A stretch of DNA of 64,000 nt from JADGNZ01 sp963715895 (GCA_963715895.1 OY970284.1:6014001-6078000), one strand, 5' to 3'. Shown: positions 54,948 to 63,945, numbered from the stretch's first letter. Notes: generated from the sequence alone by a model not told the origin. Made by a program: numbers and translations.

Positions 54948-55401
54948 GTCGTCGAGCTCCCGTCTCGTGCGCTGGAAGTTCAACCTCTTCCCCGCCTACC
55001 GCGGCACAGGCGCCCGCGTGACGTACATCGCCGCCGACTTTCGCGAGGTGCGCATCCGTCTCCCCCTCTCCTGGCGGACGCGCAACGTCGTCGGGACGAT
55101 CTTCGGCGGCAGCCTGTACGGCGCTGTCGATCCGATGTTCATGATCATGCTGATGCGGATCCTCGGTCCGGACTTCATCGTGTGGGACAAGGTTGCCACG
55201 ATCCGCTTCCGCAAGCCGGGACGGACGACGCTATACGCAACGTTTCTCATCGACGAGCCGGAGATCGAGGCCATCCGCGCCGCGACGTCGGACGGCCACT
55301 CGGTGGACCGGACCTATCACGTCGATCTGGTCGATGAGACCGGCGCCGTTCACGCGGCGGTGGAGAAGGTGATTTACGTGAAGAGGGCCGCGAAGCCGTG
55401 A
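54940..55401 (+). CDS. DUF4442 hotdog-fold protein (thioesterase-like)
   Basis: 153 residues with KFNLFPAYRGTGARVTYIA, NVVGTIFGGSLYGAVDPMFM and WDKVATIRFRKPGRTTLYA, the DUF4442 pattern. The hotdog fold suggests acyl-CoA or lipid thioester handling. Its GTGA end overlaps the acetyltransferase start. Confidence 0.87.
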   Translation: MAESSSSRLVRWKFNLFPAYRGTGARVTYIAADFREVRIRLPLSWRTRNVVGTIFGGSLYGAVDPMFMIMLMRILGPDFIVWDKVATIRFRKPGRTTLYATFLIDEPEIEAIRAATSDGHSVDRTYHVDLVDETGAVHAAVEKVIYVKRAAKP

Positions 55402-55895
55402 TCGTCCGGCTGGCCGCCCCGGCCGATGCCGCCGTGTTGGCGGCGCTGTCGCTGAAAACCTTCGTCGATGCCTTCGGCGCCGACAACCGTGCCGAGGATA
55501 TGGAGGCGTACACGAGGGAGGCGTTCGGCGAAGCGCAACAGCGGCACGAGCTCGAGACCGCCGGCATCGTCACGCTCCTCGGCGAGCAGGCCGGCGAAGC
55601 AATCGCCTATGCCCAACTCCGCGATACACCCGGCGCGGCATACGGCGAGGTGGAACTGGCCCGCTTCTATGTCGATCGCCCTTTTCACGGCAGCGGAATC
55701 GCACAATTACTGATGGATGCCGTCGACGTCCAAGCCCGCACTCTTGGCGGCACAAGACTCTGGCTCGGCGTCTGGGAGCGCAATCTCCGCGCGATCGCCT
55801 TCTATCGCAAGAGCGGATTCGTCCAATGTTCAACGCAGCCGTTTCTTCTAGGAAGTGATTTGCAGACGGATTGGGTGATGAACCGGCAGTTGTAG
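55398..55895 (+). CDS. GNAT-family N-acetyltransferase
   Basis: 165 residues with the acetyl-CoA loop region FYVDRPFHGSGIAQLLMDAV and LWLGVWERNLRAIAFYRKSGF. GTG start inside a GTGA overlap. The acceptor substrate is unknown. Last gene of the yaeQ-tag operon. Confidence 0.88.
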   Translation: MIVRLAAPADAAVLAALSLKTFVDAFGADNRAEDMEAYTREAFGEAQQRHELETAGIVTLLGEQAGEAIAYAQLRDTPGAAYGEVELARFYVDRPFHGSGIAQLLMDAVDVQARTLGGTRLWLGVWERNLRAIAFYRKSGFVQCSTQPFLLGSDLQTDWVMNRQL

Positions 55896-55932
55896 AAGAT
55901 CCGAACAGCCTCCGCGGCAAACAAGGGGACCA

Positions 55933-56040
55933 ATTGTGGCACAGACACTCTTGTCTGTGCCTCCGGCCGGAGCCGACCGCCGCTGAGGGCTTGCGATCTT
56001 GATCGTGGCGAGATCCGGCACAGACAAGAGTGTCTGTGCC
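55933..56040. repeat. Paired-hairpin (MITE/BIME-like) element interrupted by the IS
   Basis: Two perfect hairpins, GGCACAGACA-CTCT-TGTCTGTGCC (55938-55961) and GGCACAGACA-AGAG-TGTCTGTGCC (56017-56040), form the mirrored ends of a ~110-bp element whose last bases (ACATT) now lie beyond the IS at 57405-57409. The whole ends are inverted copies of each other. No coding capacity. Confidence 0.85.
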
Positions 56041-57395
56041 CACAGTTGTCCAAATTAGGTTAGGAGAATTTGGCCCTCGACGGAAACGCCGGGCTCTGTA
56101 GGATTAGGCAGTTCGACCAAGAACGACCGATCAACAGGAGGCCCAGCGTTGAGTGCATTTTCTAGCGTATTCGGACAGATTCTCAAGTTGTTTCCCCGGG
56201 CAGAGTTCGAGCAGTTGGTTCGAGAGGCCAAGGCCGAGAGGCACGCTCGAGGGTTCACCTGTTGGCAGCAGTTCGTGGCGATGCTGTTTTGCCAGTTGGG
56301 CAAGGCCCAATCGCTTCGTGAGATATGCCAGGGACTGGCCTCGGTGGAAGGGAAGCTCAATCACCTCGGTATCGAGGAGGCGCCGAACAAGTCCACCCTT
56401 TCCTACGCAAACGCCCACCGGCCGTGGGAGTTGTACCAGCTCGTTTTCGAGCAGATGTATCAGCGCTGCCGTCAGATTGCACCGAAGCATAAGCTGCGGT
56501 TCAAGAACCCGTTGCTGTCGATCGACGCAACCGTGATCGAGCTTTGCGCGAGCCTGTTTGACTGGGCTCACTACAAGCAGACCAAGGGAGCGGTGAAGCT
56601 TCACATGATTCTCGATCACAACGGGCTGCTACCGAGCTTCTGCCTCATCACCGAAGCCCGAAAGTACGACGTGACAGTGGCTCGGGACTGGGATTTCCCA
56701 GCCGGTACGATCATCGCTTTCGATCGTGGATACATCGACTTCCGCTGGTTTCGCTCACTCGACCAACGCGGCATCTTCTTCGTCACGCGACTCAAACGAC
56801 GGACGACCTATTCTGTGGTCAAAGAGAACCCCATTCCTCAGAAGGGCGGCGTTCTTCGCGATGCCACCATCCAGCTGACCAGCCGGCAACTCAGAGGCGG
56901 TTCCTCTCCACTTCTTCGCTTGGTCGAGTATCGCGCTCAGGACGGCCGGACCTATGAGTTTCTCACCAACCATCTGAGCTTCGGACCAACCACCATCGCT
57001 GCCATCTATGAACAGCGATGGCAGATCGAGTCGTTTTTTAAAGCCATCAAGCAGAACCTGCGCATCAAGACCTTCGTGGGGACCTCCGCGAATGCTCTTC
57101 ACATCCAGGTCTGGACGGCTCTGATCGCCATCCTCACGCTTCGGTACCTCAAGCTACGCTCCACGTTCGGATGGGCTCTGTCGAATCTGCTCGCCATCTT
57201 GCGGTTCAACCTGTTCGCTTACCGCGATCTGTGGTCCTGGCTCAACGACCCGTTCACTCCACCGCCTCTCCCTCCACCCGCTCAACTCTCCCTCAATTTG
57301 GACAGCATCTGAGGGGGTCGATCTCACTTCCCGTCAAAAATGACTCGTACGCTCAGCAGAACCGGCCGTTTCTCAACCTAATTTGGACAGCTGTG
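56041..57395 (+). mobile_element. Complete IS4-type insertion sequence, 1,355 bp
   Basis: Ends are CACAGTTGTCCAAATTAGG (left, 56041) and its inverted counterpart CACAGCTGTCCAAATTAGG (right, ending 57395), one mismatch. A 9-bp target duplication GTCTGTGCC lies at 56032-56040 and 57396-57404. One intact transposase gene inside. The perfect duplication and intact gene argue for a recent insertion. Confidence 0.93.
56149..57312 (+). CDS. IS4-family DDE transposase
   Basis: 387 residues. The N-terminus (FSSVFGQILKLFPRAEFEQL, abridged to the DUF4372-like domain) is followed by the DDE catalytic domain: LLSIDATVIELC (first D), IIAFDRGYIDFRW (second D) and the YREK-like IYEQRWQIESFFKAIKQNL carrying the final E. 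TTG start after AGGAGG. Intact and likely active. Confidence 0.93.
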   Translation: MSAFSSVFGQILKLFPRAEFEQLVREAKAERHARGFTCWQQFVAMLFCQLGKAQSLREICQGLASVEGKLNHLGIEEAPNKSTLSYANAHRPWELYQLVFEQMYQRCRQIAPKHKLRFKNPLLSIDATVIELCASLFDWAHYKQTKGAVKLHMILDHNGLLPSFCLITEARKYDVTVARDWDFPAGTIIAFDRGYIDFRWFRSLDQRGIFFVTRLKRRTTYSVVKENPIPQKGGVLRDATIQLTSRQLRGGSSPLLRLVEYRAQDGRTYEFLTNHLSFGPTTIAAIYEQRWQIESFFKAIKQNLRIKTFVGTSANALHIQVWTALIAILTLRYLKLRSTFGWALSNLLAILRFNLFAYRDLWSWLNDPFTPPPLPPPAQLSLNLDSI

Positions 57396-57454
57396 GTCTG
57401 TGCCACATTAGTCCCACTATCTATTGGCTCATCTACTGCCGGCAACAAGCGTCG

Positions 57455-58105
57455 TCACTGCAAATGGCGCGTAAACCAGTCGCGCGCCAGCTCTGCCACC
57501 CTTTCCAATGTGCCCGGCTCTTCGAACAGGTGGGTGGCGCCCGGAACGATCTCGAGGCGGCGCTCGCAGCGCAGTTGGTCATAGGCCTGGCGATTCATTG
57601 TGATGACCTGCGTGTCGTCGCCGCCGACGATCAGCAGAGTGGGCGCCTCGACACGGGGGAGAGCCGCGCCGGCGAGATCGGGACGGCCGCCGCGCGAGAC
57701 GACGGCATGGATCAGCTTCGGTTTTGCGGCAGCGGCGACGAGGGCGGCGCCGCCGCCGGTGCTGGCGCCGAAGAGGCCGATCTTTTTCTCGCGGAGCTCC
57801 GGCTGCGCGCGAAACCACTCCACGGTTCCGGCGAGGCGATCGGCCAGCATGGCGATATCGAAGCGAAGCTCGGCGGTAACGTTGTCGCGCGCCTCTTCAC
57901 GCGGCGTCAGAAGGTCGATGAGCAGCGTGCCGAGGTTTCCCTCGCGAAGCATGGAAGCGACATAGCGGTTGCGGGAGCTGAACCGGCTGCTGCCGCTTCC
58001 ATGCGCGAAGAGAACGACGCCGGTGGCGCTGGACGGCACGAGAAGATTGCCGTCCAGCGCGACGGAATCGAATCGAACGCGAACCAGTCCTTCGTCGTCA
58101 GTCAT
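57455..58105 (-). CDS. Alpha/beta hydrolase of the dienelactone hydrolase type
   Basis: 216 residues with VVLFAHGSGSSRFSSRN, nucleophile elbow GLFGASTGGGAAL (Ser), Asp in LLIVGGDDTQV and His in PGATHLFEEPG. Overlaps the phosphoribosyltransferase stop (ATGA). The two are also found as one fused protein in other bacteria, so they probably act together; the substrate is unknown. Confidence 0.9.
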   Translation of the reverse strand: MTDDEGLVRVRFDSVALDGNLLVPSSATGVVLFAHGSGSSRFSSRNRYVASMLREGNLGTLLIDLLTPREEARDNVTAELRFDIAMLADRLAGTVEWFRAQPELREKKIGLFGASTGGGAALVAAAAKPKLIHAVVSRGGRPDLAGAALPRVEAPTLLIVGGDDTQVITMNRQAYDQLRCERRLEIVPGATHLFEEPGTLERVAELARDWFTRHLQ

Positions 58106-58743
58106 GTGGCCAGCAGTTTGTGAACCTCTTCGTCGGTCGTCTGGCTGAAGTCGTCGTACCAGAGGCCGACGGCCTGGAAGGGATCGGGCTTACGAAGACA
58201 GACGATGTCGTCGACCTCGCGAAAAAAGTCCTCGCACGTCTCGCGCGCCGCAACGGGAACGGCGACGATGATGGAGCCGGCCTTCTCCTGGCGGAGAGCC
58301 CGGACCGCGGCGCGCATCGTGGAGCCGGTGGCGAGGCCGTCGTCGACGACGATGACCATCTTGCCGCTCACGTCCAGCGGCGGCTTCGACCCGCGATAGC
58401 TTCTCTCGCGCCGCGCCAGCTCGGTCAGCTCGCGCGCGGAGACGGCCTCGATGGCGTTCTTCGAAACGGGGACGTAGCGCAGGACGTCGTCGTTCATGAC
58501 GCGAATGCCGCCGCTGGCGATCGCTCCCATGGCCAGCTCCTCATGACCGGGAACACCGAGCTTGCGGACGATGAAGACGTCCATCGGCACGCCGAGAGCG
58601 CGGGCGACTTCGTAGCCGACCGGAACACCACCACGCGGAAGGGCCAGCACGATCAGGTTCGACCGGTCAGAAACGAGATCGGCGACGGCCTTGCCAAGTA
58701 ACTGCCCCGCCTCGACCCGGTCCCGAAAACGCTCCTGCGACAT
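58102..58743 (-). CDS. Phosphoribosyltransferase-family protein
   Basis: 213 residues from the ATG at 58743 (MSQERFRDRVEAGQLLGKAV). PRPP-binding loop VIVVDDGLATGSTM and LALPRGGVPVGYEVA are clear. Stand-alone or hydrolase-fused members of this family have no settled reaction. An in-frame extension to 58893 runs into the tandem repeat and is not likely to be translated. Confidence 0.9.
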   Translation of the reverse strand: MSQERFRDRVEAGQLLGKAVADLVSDRSNLIVLALPRGGVPVGYEVARALGVPMDVFIVRKLGVPGHEELAMGAIASGGIRVMNDDVLRYVPVSKNAIEAVSARELTELARRERSYRGSKPPLDVSGKMVIVVDDGLATGSTMRAAVRALRQEKAGSIIVAVPVAARETCEDFFREVDDIVCLRKPDPFQAVGLWYDDFSQTTDEEVHKLLAT

Positions 58744-58809
58744 AGTCAACCCTTGATGAAAGGGTGCAAACGATGTTCCGTGATGGATACGCCGCGTGAG
58801 ATTGCTGTC

Positions 58810-59076
58810 CATCTCGGTCACCTTCAAGGTGAGCCGGCTTGATAACCAAGGTGATCCGCGATCACCTTCAAGGTGATCCGGTTTGATATGCAAGGCGACT
58901 CGCGGTCACCTTCGAGGTGATCCGGTTTGATATGCAAGGCGACTCGCGGTCACCTTCGAGGTGATCCGGTTTGATATGCAAGGCGACTCGCGGTCACCTT
59001 CAAGGTGATCCGGTTTGATATGCAACGTGATCCATGGACACCTTCAAGGTGACCCGGTTTGATATACAAGGTCATC
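58810..59076. repeat. 44-bp tandem repeat with 15-bp palindrome, six copies
   Basis: TCACCTTCAAGGTGA-type palindromes start at 58818, 58862, 58906, 58950, 58994 and 59038, exactly 44 bp apart. Between them CCGGTTTGATATGCAAGGC is shared by the inner units. Outer units are more diverged. Unlike CRISPR, the spacers are repeats too. It lies between the phosphoribosyltransferase start and the xanthine dehydrogenase end, filling the 378-bp gap with nothing else but a 25-bp GCGGTCTC-type remnant (59082-59106). Confidence 0.95.
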
Positions 59077-59121
59077 CGCCGCCGCGAGACCGCGCAACCA
59101 CGAGACCCCGAAACCCCGTCT

Positions 59122-61326
59122 TCACAGCAGCTTTTCGATAGTGATCGGAAGATCGCGCACCCGTTTTCCCGTGGCGTGATAGACGGCGTTGGCGATGGCC
59201 GGGGCCACGCCGACGATTCCGACCTCGCCGATTCCTTTGGCCCCGATCGGGTTGACGTGCGGATCGTCCTCCGGAACGAGAATTACGTCGATCGAACGGA
59301 CGTCGGCGTTGACCGGCACCAGGTTCTCGGCCAGGTTCACGTTCGTGAAGGCACCGAGGTGCTTGTCGAGATGCGTCTGCTCCAGCAGCGCCATGCCGAT
59401 TCCCTGGATGATGCCGCCGTGGTACTGGCTGCGCGCGGTCTTGGCGTTCAGGATGCGGCCGCCCGCGAACGCCGCCACGATGCGGTGCACGCGCACGATC
59501 CCGAGGTCGGGATCGACGCCCACCTCGGCGAAAACGGCGCCGAAGGCGCGGGCCGAATACGGATCGTTCGCCTCCGGTTTTTCGTCGGCCGAGGCGTCCA
59601 TTGTGTCGAGGTAGTGCCGGCGGAGGATGGCCGCATACGACTCTCCGCGCGACGGATCGCTCTTCAGCGCCAACCGTCCATCGGCCGCATAGATGTCGTT
59701 CGGATCGGCGCCGTGCAACGCCGATGCGCTGTCGGCTACCCCCAGGTCGATTACCTTCTTCTTCAACTGCGAGGCCACGGCGAATACCGCCGATCCGACG
59801 CTGGCCGCCGTCAGCGAGCCGGCGGAGATCGGCGCCCGAGGCAGCGTCGTATCGCCGTAGCGGAACGTCACCCGCTCGAAGGGAACGCCGAGAGTCTCCG
59901 CGGCGAGCTGCGCCATCACGGTGGCCGTTCCCATCCCCATCTCGTGCGTTCCGCTGGAGACGTCGACGTTCCCGTCTCGATGCATGACCGCGCGCGCCGA
60001 TGCCGGCGCGCGGTGCGACGGATACGTCGCGCTGGCCATGCCGAAGCCTATGAGCTGCCGGCCGTCGCGCATCGACCGCGGTTCGGCGGTGCGCAGCGTC
60101 CAGCCGAAGCGCTCCGCCCCCTGCGCGTAACACTCCTTGATCGACTTGCTCGACCACGGCTGGCCGCTGGCCGGGTCGCTATCGGCATGGTTGATCAGGC
60201 GCAGTTGAATCGGATCGATCCTCAGCGCGTACGAAATCTCGTCCATCGCCGACTCGAGGGCGTACATCCCCGGGTTCTCGCCGGGAGCGCGCATGTAGGT
60301 CGGACTGGGAAGATCGAGCTCGACGACGCGGTGCGCCACGCGCACGTTCGGCGTCGCATACATGGAGCGCGTCGGACTGGTGAATCCTTCGACGTAGTCG
60401 CAGACGGTGTTGGTCTGGCCGATGCCCTCATGGATCATCGCCACGAGCTTGCCGTCCGCGGACGCGCCGAGGGCCATGCGCTGTTCGGTAAGCGGGCGGT
60501 GGCCGTTGGAGAAATACGCCTGGCGGCGGGTCAGGGCGATCTTGACCGGACGGCGGACCATGCGTGCGGCCATGACGGCTATGAAGACGTGCGGCCAGGC
60601 CGAGCCTTTGCTCCCGAAGGCGCCGCCGACGAACGGCGACATCACCCGGACCGATTCCGCCGGAACGCCGAACGCCTTGGCCAGCGTCTGCCTCGTGGTG
60701 AAGATGTTCTGCGCGGAGTCGTGAACGGTCAGACGATCGCCGTCCCAGGCCGCCACGAGCGCATGCGGCTCCATCTGGTTGTGGTGCTCGTAGGGGATCC
60801 GATAGACCTGATCGACCTTCACCGCAGCGCCGGCCAGCGCTCCCTCCGCATCCCCCTTCGAGAACGTCGGAGAGGCGTTCCCATGACGTTCCTTCGCTTC
60901 GTCACGATGCTCCTCCATGACGATCCGCGCCAGAGTGGGCCGGTAGGTGACGCGAACCAGTCCTGCGGCATGCGTGGCGTGCTCGAACGAATCGGCGACG
61001 ACGGCGGCAACGGCCTGGCCGAGGTAGTGGACCGAGTCGTCCGAGAACGGCATGTGGTAATGCTCCGCGGCATTGGAGTCCTGCTGCTGGCCGCCGGTGT
61101 CGGAAAGTTTCGTCGCGTTGAGATGCGAAATGACGCTGATGACGCCGGGCGCGCTCTTCGCCGCCGCCGCGTCGATGGCGGCGATGCTTCCCGCGGGGAT
61201 GGTACTGGTGACGAGGACGGCGTAGGCGAGATTGGGAAGGTTGTACTCCGCCGCGTAGCGCGCCTCGCCGGTGACCTTCTGCCTCCCGTCGACGCGGTCG
61301 TGCGGCTCGCCGATGGCCGGGATCAT
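59122..61326 (-). CDS. Molybdenum hydroxylase, large molybdopterin-cytosine-dinucleotide subunit
   Basis: 734 residues of the xanthine dehydrogenase / periplasmic aldehyde oxidoreductase (PaoC/YagR) type. Seen: GEPHDRVDGRQKVTGEARYA (start of domain), GGAFGSKG, RAPGENPGMYALESAMDE, and the catalytic-glutamate segment GAKGIGEVGIVG near the end. It oxidises an aldehyde or N-heterocycle with water as oxygen donor. Overlaps the FAD subunit (ATGA). Length matches PaoC (732). Confidence 0.92.
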   Translation of the reverse strand: MIPAIGEPHDRVDGRQKVTGEARYAAEYNLPNLAYAVLVTSTIPAGSIAAIDAAAAKSAPGVISVISHLNATKLSDTGGQQQDSNAAEHYHMPFSDDSVHYLGQAVAAVVADSFEHATHAAGLVRVTYRPTLARIVMEEHRDEAKERHGNASPTFSKGDAEGALAGAAVKVDQVYRIPYEHHNQMEPHALVAAWDGDRLTVHDSAQNIFTTRQTLAKAFGVPAESVRVMSPFVGGAFGSKGSAWPHVFIAVMAARMVRRPVKIALTRRQAYFSNGHRPLTEQRMALGASADGKLVAMIHEGIGQTNTVCDYVEGFTSPTRSMYATPNVRVAHRVVELDLPSPTYMRAPGENPGMYALESAMDEISYALRIDPIQLRLINHADSDPASGQPWSSKSIKECYAQGAERFGWTLRTAEPRSMRDGRQLIGFGMASATYPSHRAPASARAVMHRDGNVDVSSGTHEMGMGTATVMAQLAAETLGVPFERVTFRYGDTTLPRAPISAGSLTAASVGSAVFAVASQLKKKVIDLGVADSASALHGADPNDIYAADGRLALKSDPSRGESYAAILRRHYLDTMDASADEKPEANDPYSARAFGAVFAEVGVDPDLGIVRVHRIVAAFAGGRILNAKTARSQYHGGIIQGIGMALLEQTHLDKHLGAFTNVNLAENLVPVNADVRSIDVILVPEDDPHVNPIGAKGIGEVGIVGVAPAIANAVYHATGKRVRDLPITIEKLL

Positions 61327-62309
61327 GCCGCACCTCCGGCCAGGCCGGTGAGCGAACGGACCAGCGTTCGCTTCGCCAGCTCGATCTTGAATCGGTTCTG
61401 TTCATGAGGCACGGCGCCGGCGAGCGCGGCTTCGGCGGCATCGCGAAAGACCGCTGCCGACGGCGACTTGCCGGTGAGCGCACGCTCCGCCTCGCGCGAG
61501 CGCCACGGTTTCGTTCCCACGCCGCCGAGAGCGACGCGGGCGCCGCGGATCGTGCCGCCGGAGAGATCGAGGCCGACTGCCGCCGACGCTAGCGCGAACT
61601 CGAACTCCGAGCGGTCGCGGACTTTCAGGTACGACGAATGGCTCGCGTGCGCGGCATCGGGGACGAACACAGCGGTGATCACCTCGCCGTGCCGGAGGGC
61701 GTGCTCGATATTCGGAGTGCTTCCGGGCAGCAGATGGAAGTCGGTGGCCATGACTTTCCGTTCGCCGTCGCGGCCGTGCAGTGTGATGACGGCGTCGAGC
61801 GCGGCCAGCGCCACCGCCAGATCGGAGGGATGCGTGGCGATACACGATGACGATGTGCCGAGGACGGCGTGTGTCCGATTCTCCCCGTCCATCGCCGCGC
61901 AGCCGCTTCCAGGCTCGCGCTTGTTGCAGGGGGCGAACGTCAATTCCCGGAAGTACGTACAGCGCGTCCGCTGCATCAGGTTCCCGCCGATCGAGGCCAT
62001 GTTGCGTATCTGTGGCGAGGCGCTGGCCAGAAGCGCCTGGGAGATGGCCGGGAATCCCTGCTGCACCAGCGGATGCAGTGCGACGTCGTTCATCCGCGCC
62101 AGTGCGCCGATCCGGATTCCGCCGGATACACGCTCCACCGCCGCCGCTCCCAATCCATTGATATCGACCAGATGCGCCGGTCTCTCCACCTCGGATTTCA
62201 TGAGGTCGATCAGGTTGGTGCCGCCGGCAACGAATTTCGCCGCCGGCCGCGAGCCCGAAGTGATGGCGCCGCTGAGGTCTTTGGCGCGGACGTAATCAAA
62301 CGCGTGCAT
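61323..62309 (-). CDS. Molybdenum hydroxylase, FAD-binding subunit
   Basis: 328 residues of the PaoB/CoxM type: FVAGGTNLIDLMKSEVERP (FAD loop), ASIGGNLMQRTRC and a four-cysteine 4Fe-4S-like set (CTYFRELTFAPCNKREPGSGC) as known for PaoB. Start at 62309, overlapping the Fe-S subunit by 14 bp. Passes electrons from the Mo site to an acceptor. Confidence 0.92.
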   Translation of the reverse strand: MHAFDYVRAKDLSGAITSGSRPAAKFVAGGTNLIDLMKSEVERPAHLVDINGLGAAAVERVSGGIRIGALARMNDVALHPLVQQGFPAISQALLASASPQIRNMASIGGNLMQRTRCTYFRELTFAPCNKREPGSGCAAMDGENRTHAVLGTSSSCIATHPSDLAVALAALDAVITLHGRDGERKVMATDFHLLPGSTPNIEHALRHGEVITAVFVPDAAHASHSSYLKVRDRSEFEFALASAAVGLDLSGGTIRGARVALGGVGTKPWRSREAERALTGKSPSAAVFRDAAEAALAGAVPHEQNRFKIELAKRTLVRSLTGLAGGAA

Positions 62310-62934
62310 TGGCAGCCTCCCGGATCGCTGCCACGATGCCGGTATAGGCACCGCAGCGGCAGATGTTGCCGCTCATCCATGCGCGGATCTCATCGTCGGA
62401 ATGCGTGTGCCCTTCGCGAAGAAGCGCCACCGCCGAACAGATCTGTCCCGAGGTGCAGTAGCCGCACTGGAATCCGTCGTTGCGGATGAAGGCCGCCTGC
62501 ACTGGATTGAGCCGGCCGTTGGACGCCAGCCCTTCGACGGTCGTGATCGCCTTTCCGCTGTTCATGACTGCCAGCGTCAGGCAGGCGTTGATCCGCTTTC
62601 CGTCGACGAGAACGGTGCATGCCCCGCAGGCGCCCTGATCGCATCCCTTCTTCGTCCCGGTGAGGTCGAGATGCTCGCGCAGCGCGTCAAGGAGCGTCGT
62701 GCGCGGATCGAGCCGGAGCTCGTGACGCTTGCCGTTGACGTAGAGCACGACTGCGACCGCGTTCGGATCGCTCTTTGGCGGCGGCTCCGCCGTCGCCGGC
62801 GCGGCGCCGAGGATCGGGCTGACGAGCACGGCCGCGGTGGCGGCGGCGGAGCCGATGACGAAGGAACGCCGCGATGGATCGGCCGGGGACTCATCGTCAG
62901 GCTCGGGATTCGTGTAGCAGGGCGGAAGGGTCAT
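62296..62934 (-). CDS. Molybdenum hydroxylase, 2Fe-2S subunit with Tat signal
   Basis: 212 residues: twin-arginine signal DPSRRSFVIGSAAATAAV, plant-type 2Fe-2S domain (GCDQGACGACTVLVDG) and the second cluster domain (CGYCTSGQICS, GNICRCGAYTGI). Like PaoA, it carries the only export signal, so the folded trimer is probably exported together. First gene of the operon. Confidence 0.93.
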   Translation of the reverse strand: MTLPPCYTNPEPDDESPADPSRRSFVIGSAAATAAVLVSPILGAAPATAEPPPKSDPNAVAVVLYVNGKRHELRLDPRTTLLDALREHLDLTGTKKGCDQGACGACTVLVDGKRINACLTLAVMNSGKAITTVEGLASNGRLNPVQAAFIRNDGFQCGYCTSGQICSAVALLREGHTHSDDEIRAWMSGNICRCGAYTGIVAAIREAANARV

Positions 62935-62945
62935 CGTTCCTCCGT

Positions 62946-63395
62946 TTAGGCGTGTTCATGAGCGCGCGTGCGCGCCGCTTTGCGTGCCGAGGCCGACCGA
63001 TCCGCGGCGCTGCGCTTGCGGGAGGCCGCATGTGCCTGACGCGACAGCGCCAGTTTGGAACCGGCGGCGTGACCCTCGTGACGCAACGCGTTCTCGGTTG
63101 CGCGCGAGCGTTTCGCGGAAGGCTTGGTCTTGTGCTTCCCCGCCTTCAGCGCCCGCGCCGCGCTCTGCCGCGTCTTTGTCGATGCCTTTCCTTTCGCGGG
63201 CGGACTCAGCGCGACGCCGGCCCGGCGCGCTTTGGAAAGCCCGATGGCGATGGCCTGCCTGGCTGACCGCGCGCCATGCTTCCCCTCACGGATGTGATCG
63301 ATTTCCTCGCGGACGAACTCGCCCGCCTGCGTCGAGGGGGCCTTCCCTTCCCGCTTGTCCTCTTGTGCCCGGCGCAGCGTTTCTTTCTCCGGCAT
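62946..63395 (-). CDS. Basic DUF6496-like / histone-H1-like protein
   Basis: 149 residues, very rich in Lys, Arg and Ala. The N-terminal half has STQAGEFVREEIDHIREGKH and ARSARQAIAIGLSKARRAGV, the DUF6496 pattern; the C-terminal half is a low-complexity basic tail as in H1-like proteins. May bind nucleic acid. The molybdenum hydroxylase operon follows 11 bp downstream. Confidence 0.83.
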   Translation of the reverse strand: MPEKETLRRAQEDKREGKAPSTQAGEFVREEIDHIREGKHGARSARQAIAIGLSKARRAGVALSPPAKGKASTKTRQSAARALKAGKHKTKPSAKRSRATENALRHEGHAAGSKLALSRQAHAASRKRSAADRSASARKAARTRAHEHA

Positions 63396-63513
63396 GACAG
63401 TCTCCTTTTGAGCGTGACGCGCCCGGAGGTCATGCGGGCAGCAAAATAAGAACCAGCTTCAAACCGGCTCACCTTTTGCTCAATTGGCATTGACTGATTA
63501 CGGAGGTGTTCAA

Positions 63514-63831
63514 ATGAGAAAACTGGCATTCACCGCGCTATTTGTTCTGCTGGCGAGCTCCTGCGCTGTTTACCACGACCGCTATGGGACACAAGTCGCC
63601 GTCGCGCCTGAGTTCTGGGGGACTGTGACGTACGTTGATCCCGGCGCCGGCTACGTCAACCTCGACTATTACGACGGCGGCGCCCGGGAGTCGCGCGTGG
63701 TCTATTACGGCAGGGGAACCCGTTGGGATGGCATCCGCGATTCCGAACTTCGGGTGGGCGACAAAGTCTGGGTTCGCGGCCGCCAGCACGGCGGACGTTG
63801 GGACGCTGAAAATATGCGCCGTCACGAATAG
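63514..63831 (+). CDS. Small lipoprotein
   Basis: 105 residues: lipoprotein signal with lipobox LLASSC (MRKLAFTALFVLLASSC), then a beta-rich domain (FWGTVTYVDPGAGYVNLDYY, VGDKVWVRGRQHGG) that could be OB-fold-like. GGAGG is 9 bp before the ATG. Function unknown. Confidence 0.78.
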   Translation: MRKLAFTALFVLLASSCAVYHDRYGTQVAVAPEFWGTVTYVDPGAGYVNLDYYDGGARESRVVYYGRGTRWDGIRDSELRVGDKVWVRGRQHGGRWDAENMRRHE

Positions 63832-63845
63832 ACGTGATCGATTGG

Positions 63846-63945
63846 CGACGCCGGCCTCTGGGAAGCCGGCGCGGGTAGAACGATCGGGCGGAGATGGTGG
63901 CCGAGCCTTGGGCAACCATCGCCGCCGGCCGTGCCGGCCTCGGCG
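63846..63945. repeat. Interspersed REP-like repeat after the lipoprotein gene
   Basis: GACGCCGGC...GAAGCCGGCGCGGG (63846-63875), followed by the module shared with 51179-51228 (GCCGAGCCTTGG, CCGGCCGTGCCGGC). The first part resembles 22100-22124. Non-coding. Confidence 0.7.

Noticed and set aside
58810..59076. CRISPR array
   Set aside because: The 29-bp segments between palindromes are themselves repeats rather than unique spacers, and no cas gene is present.
59059..61407. 782-codon plus-strand frame
   Set aside because: Fully antisense to the molybdenum hydroxylase large subunit.
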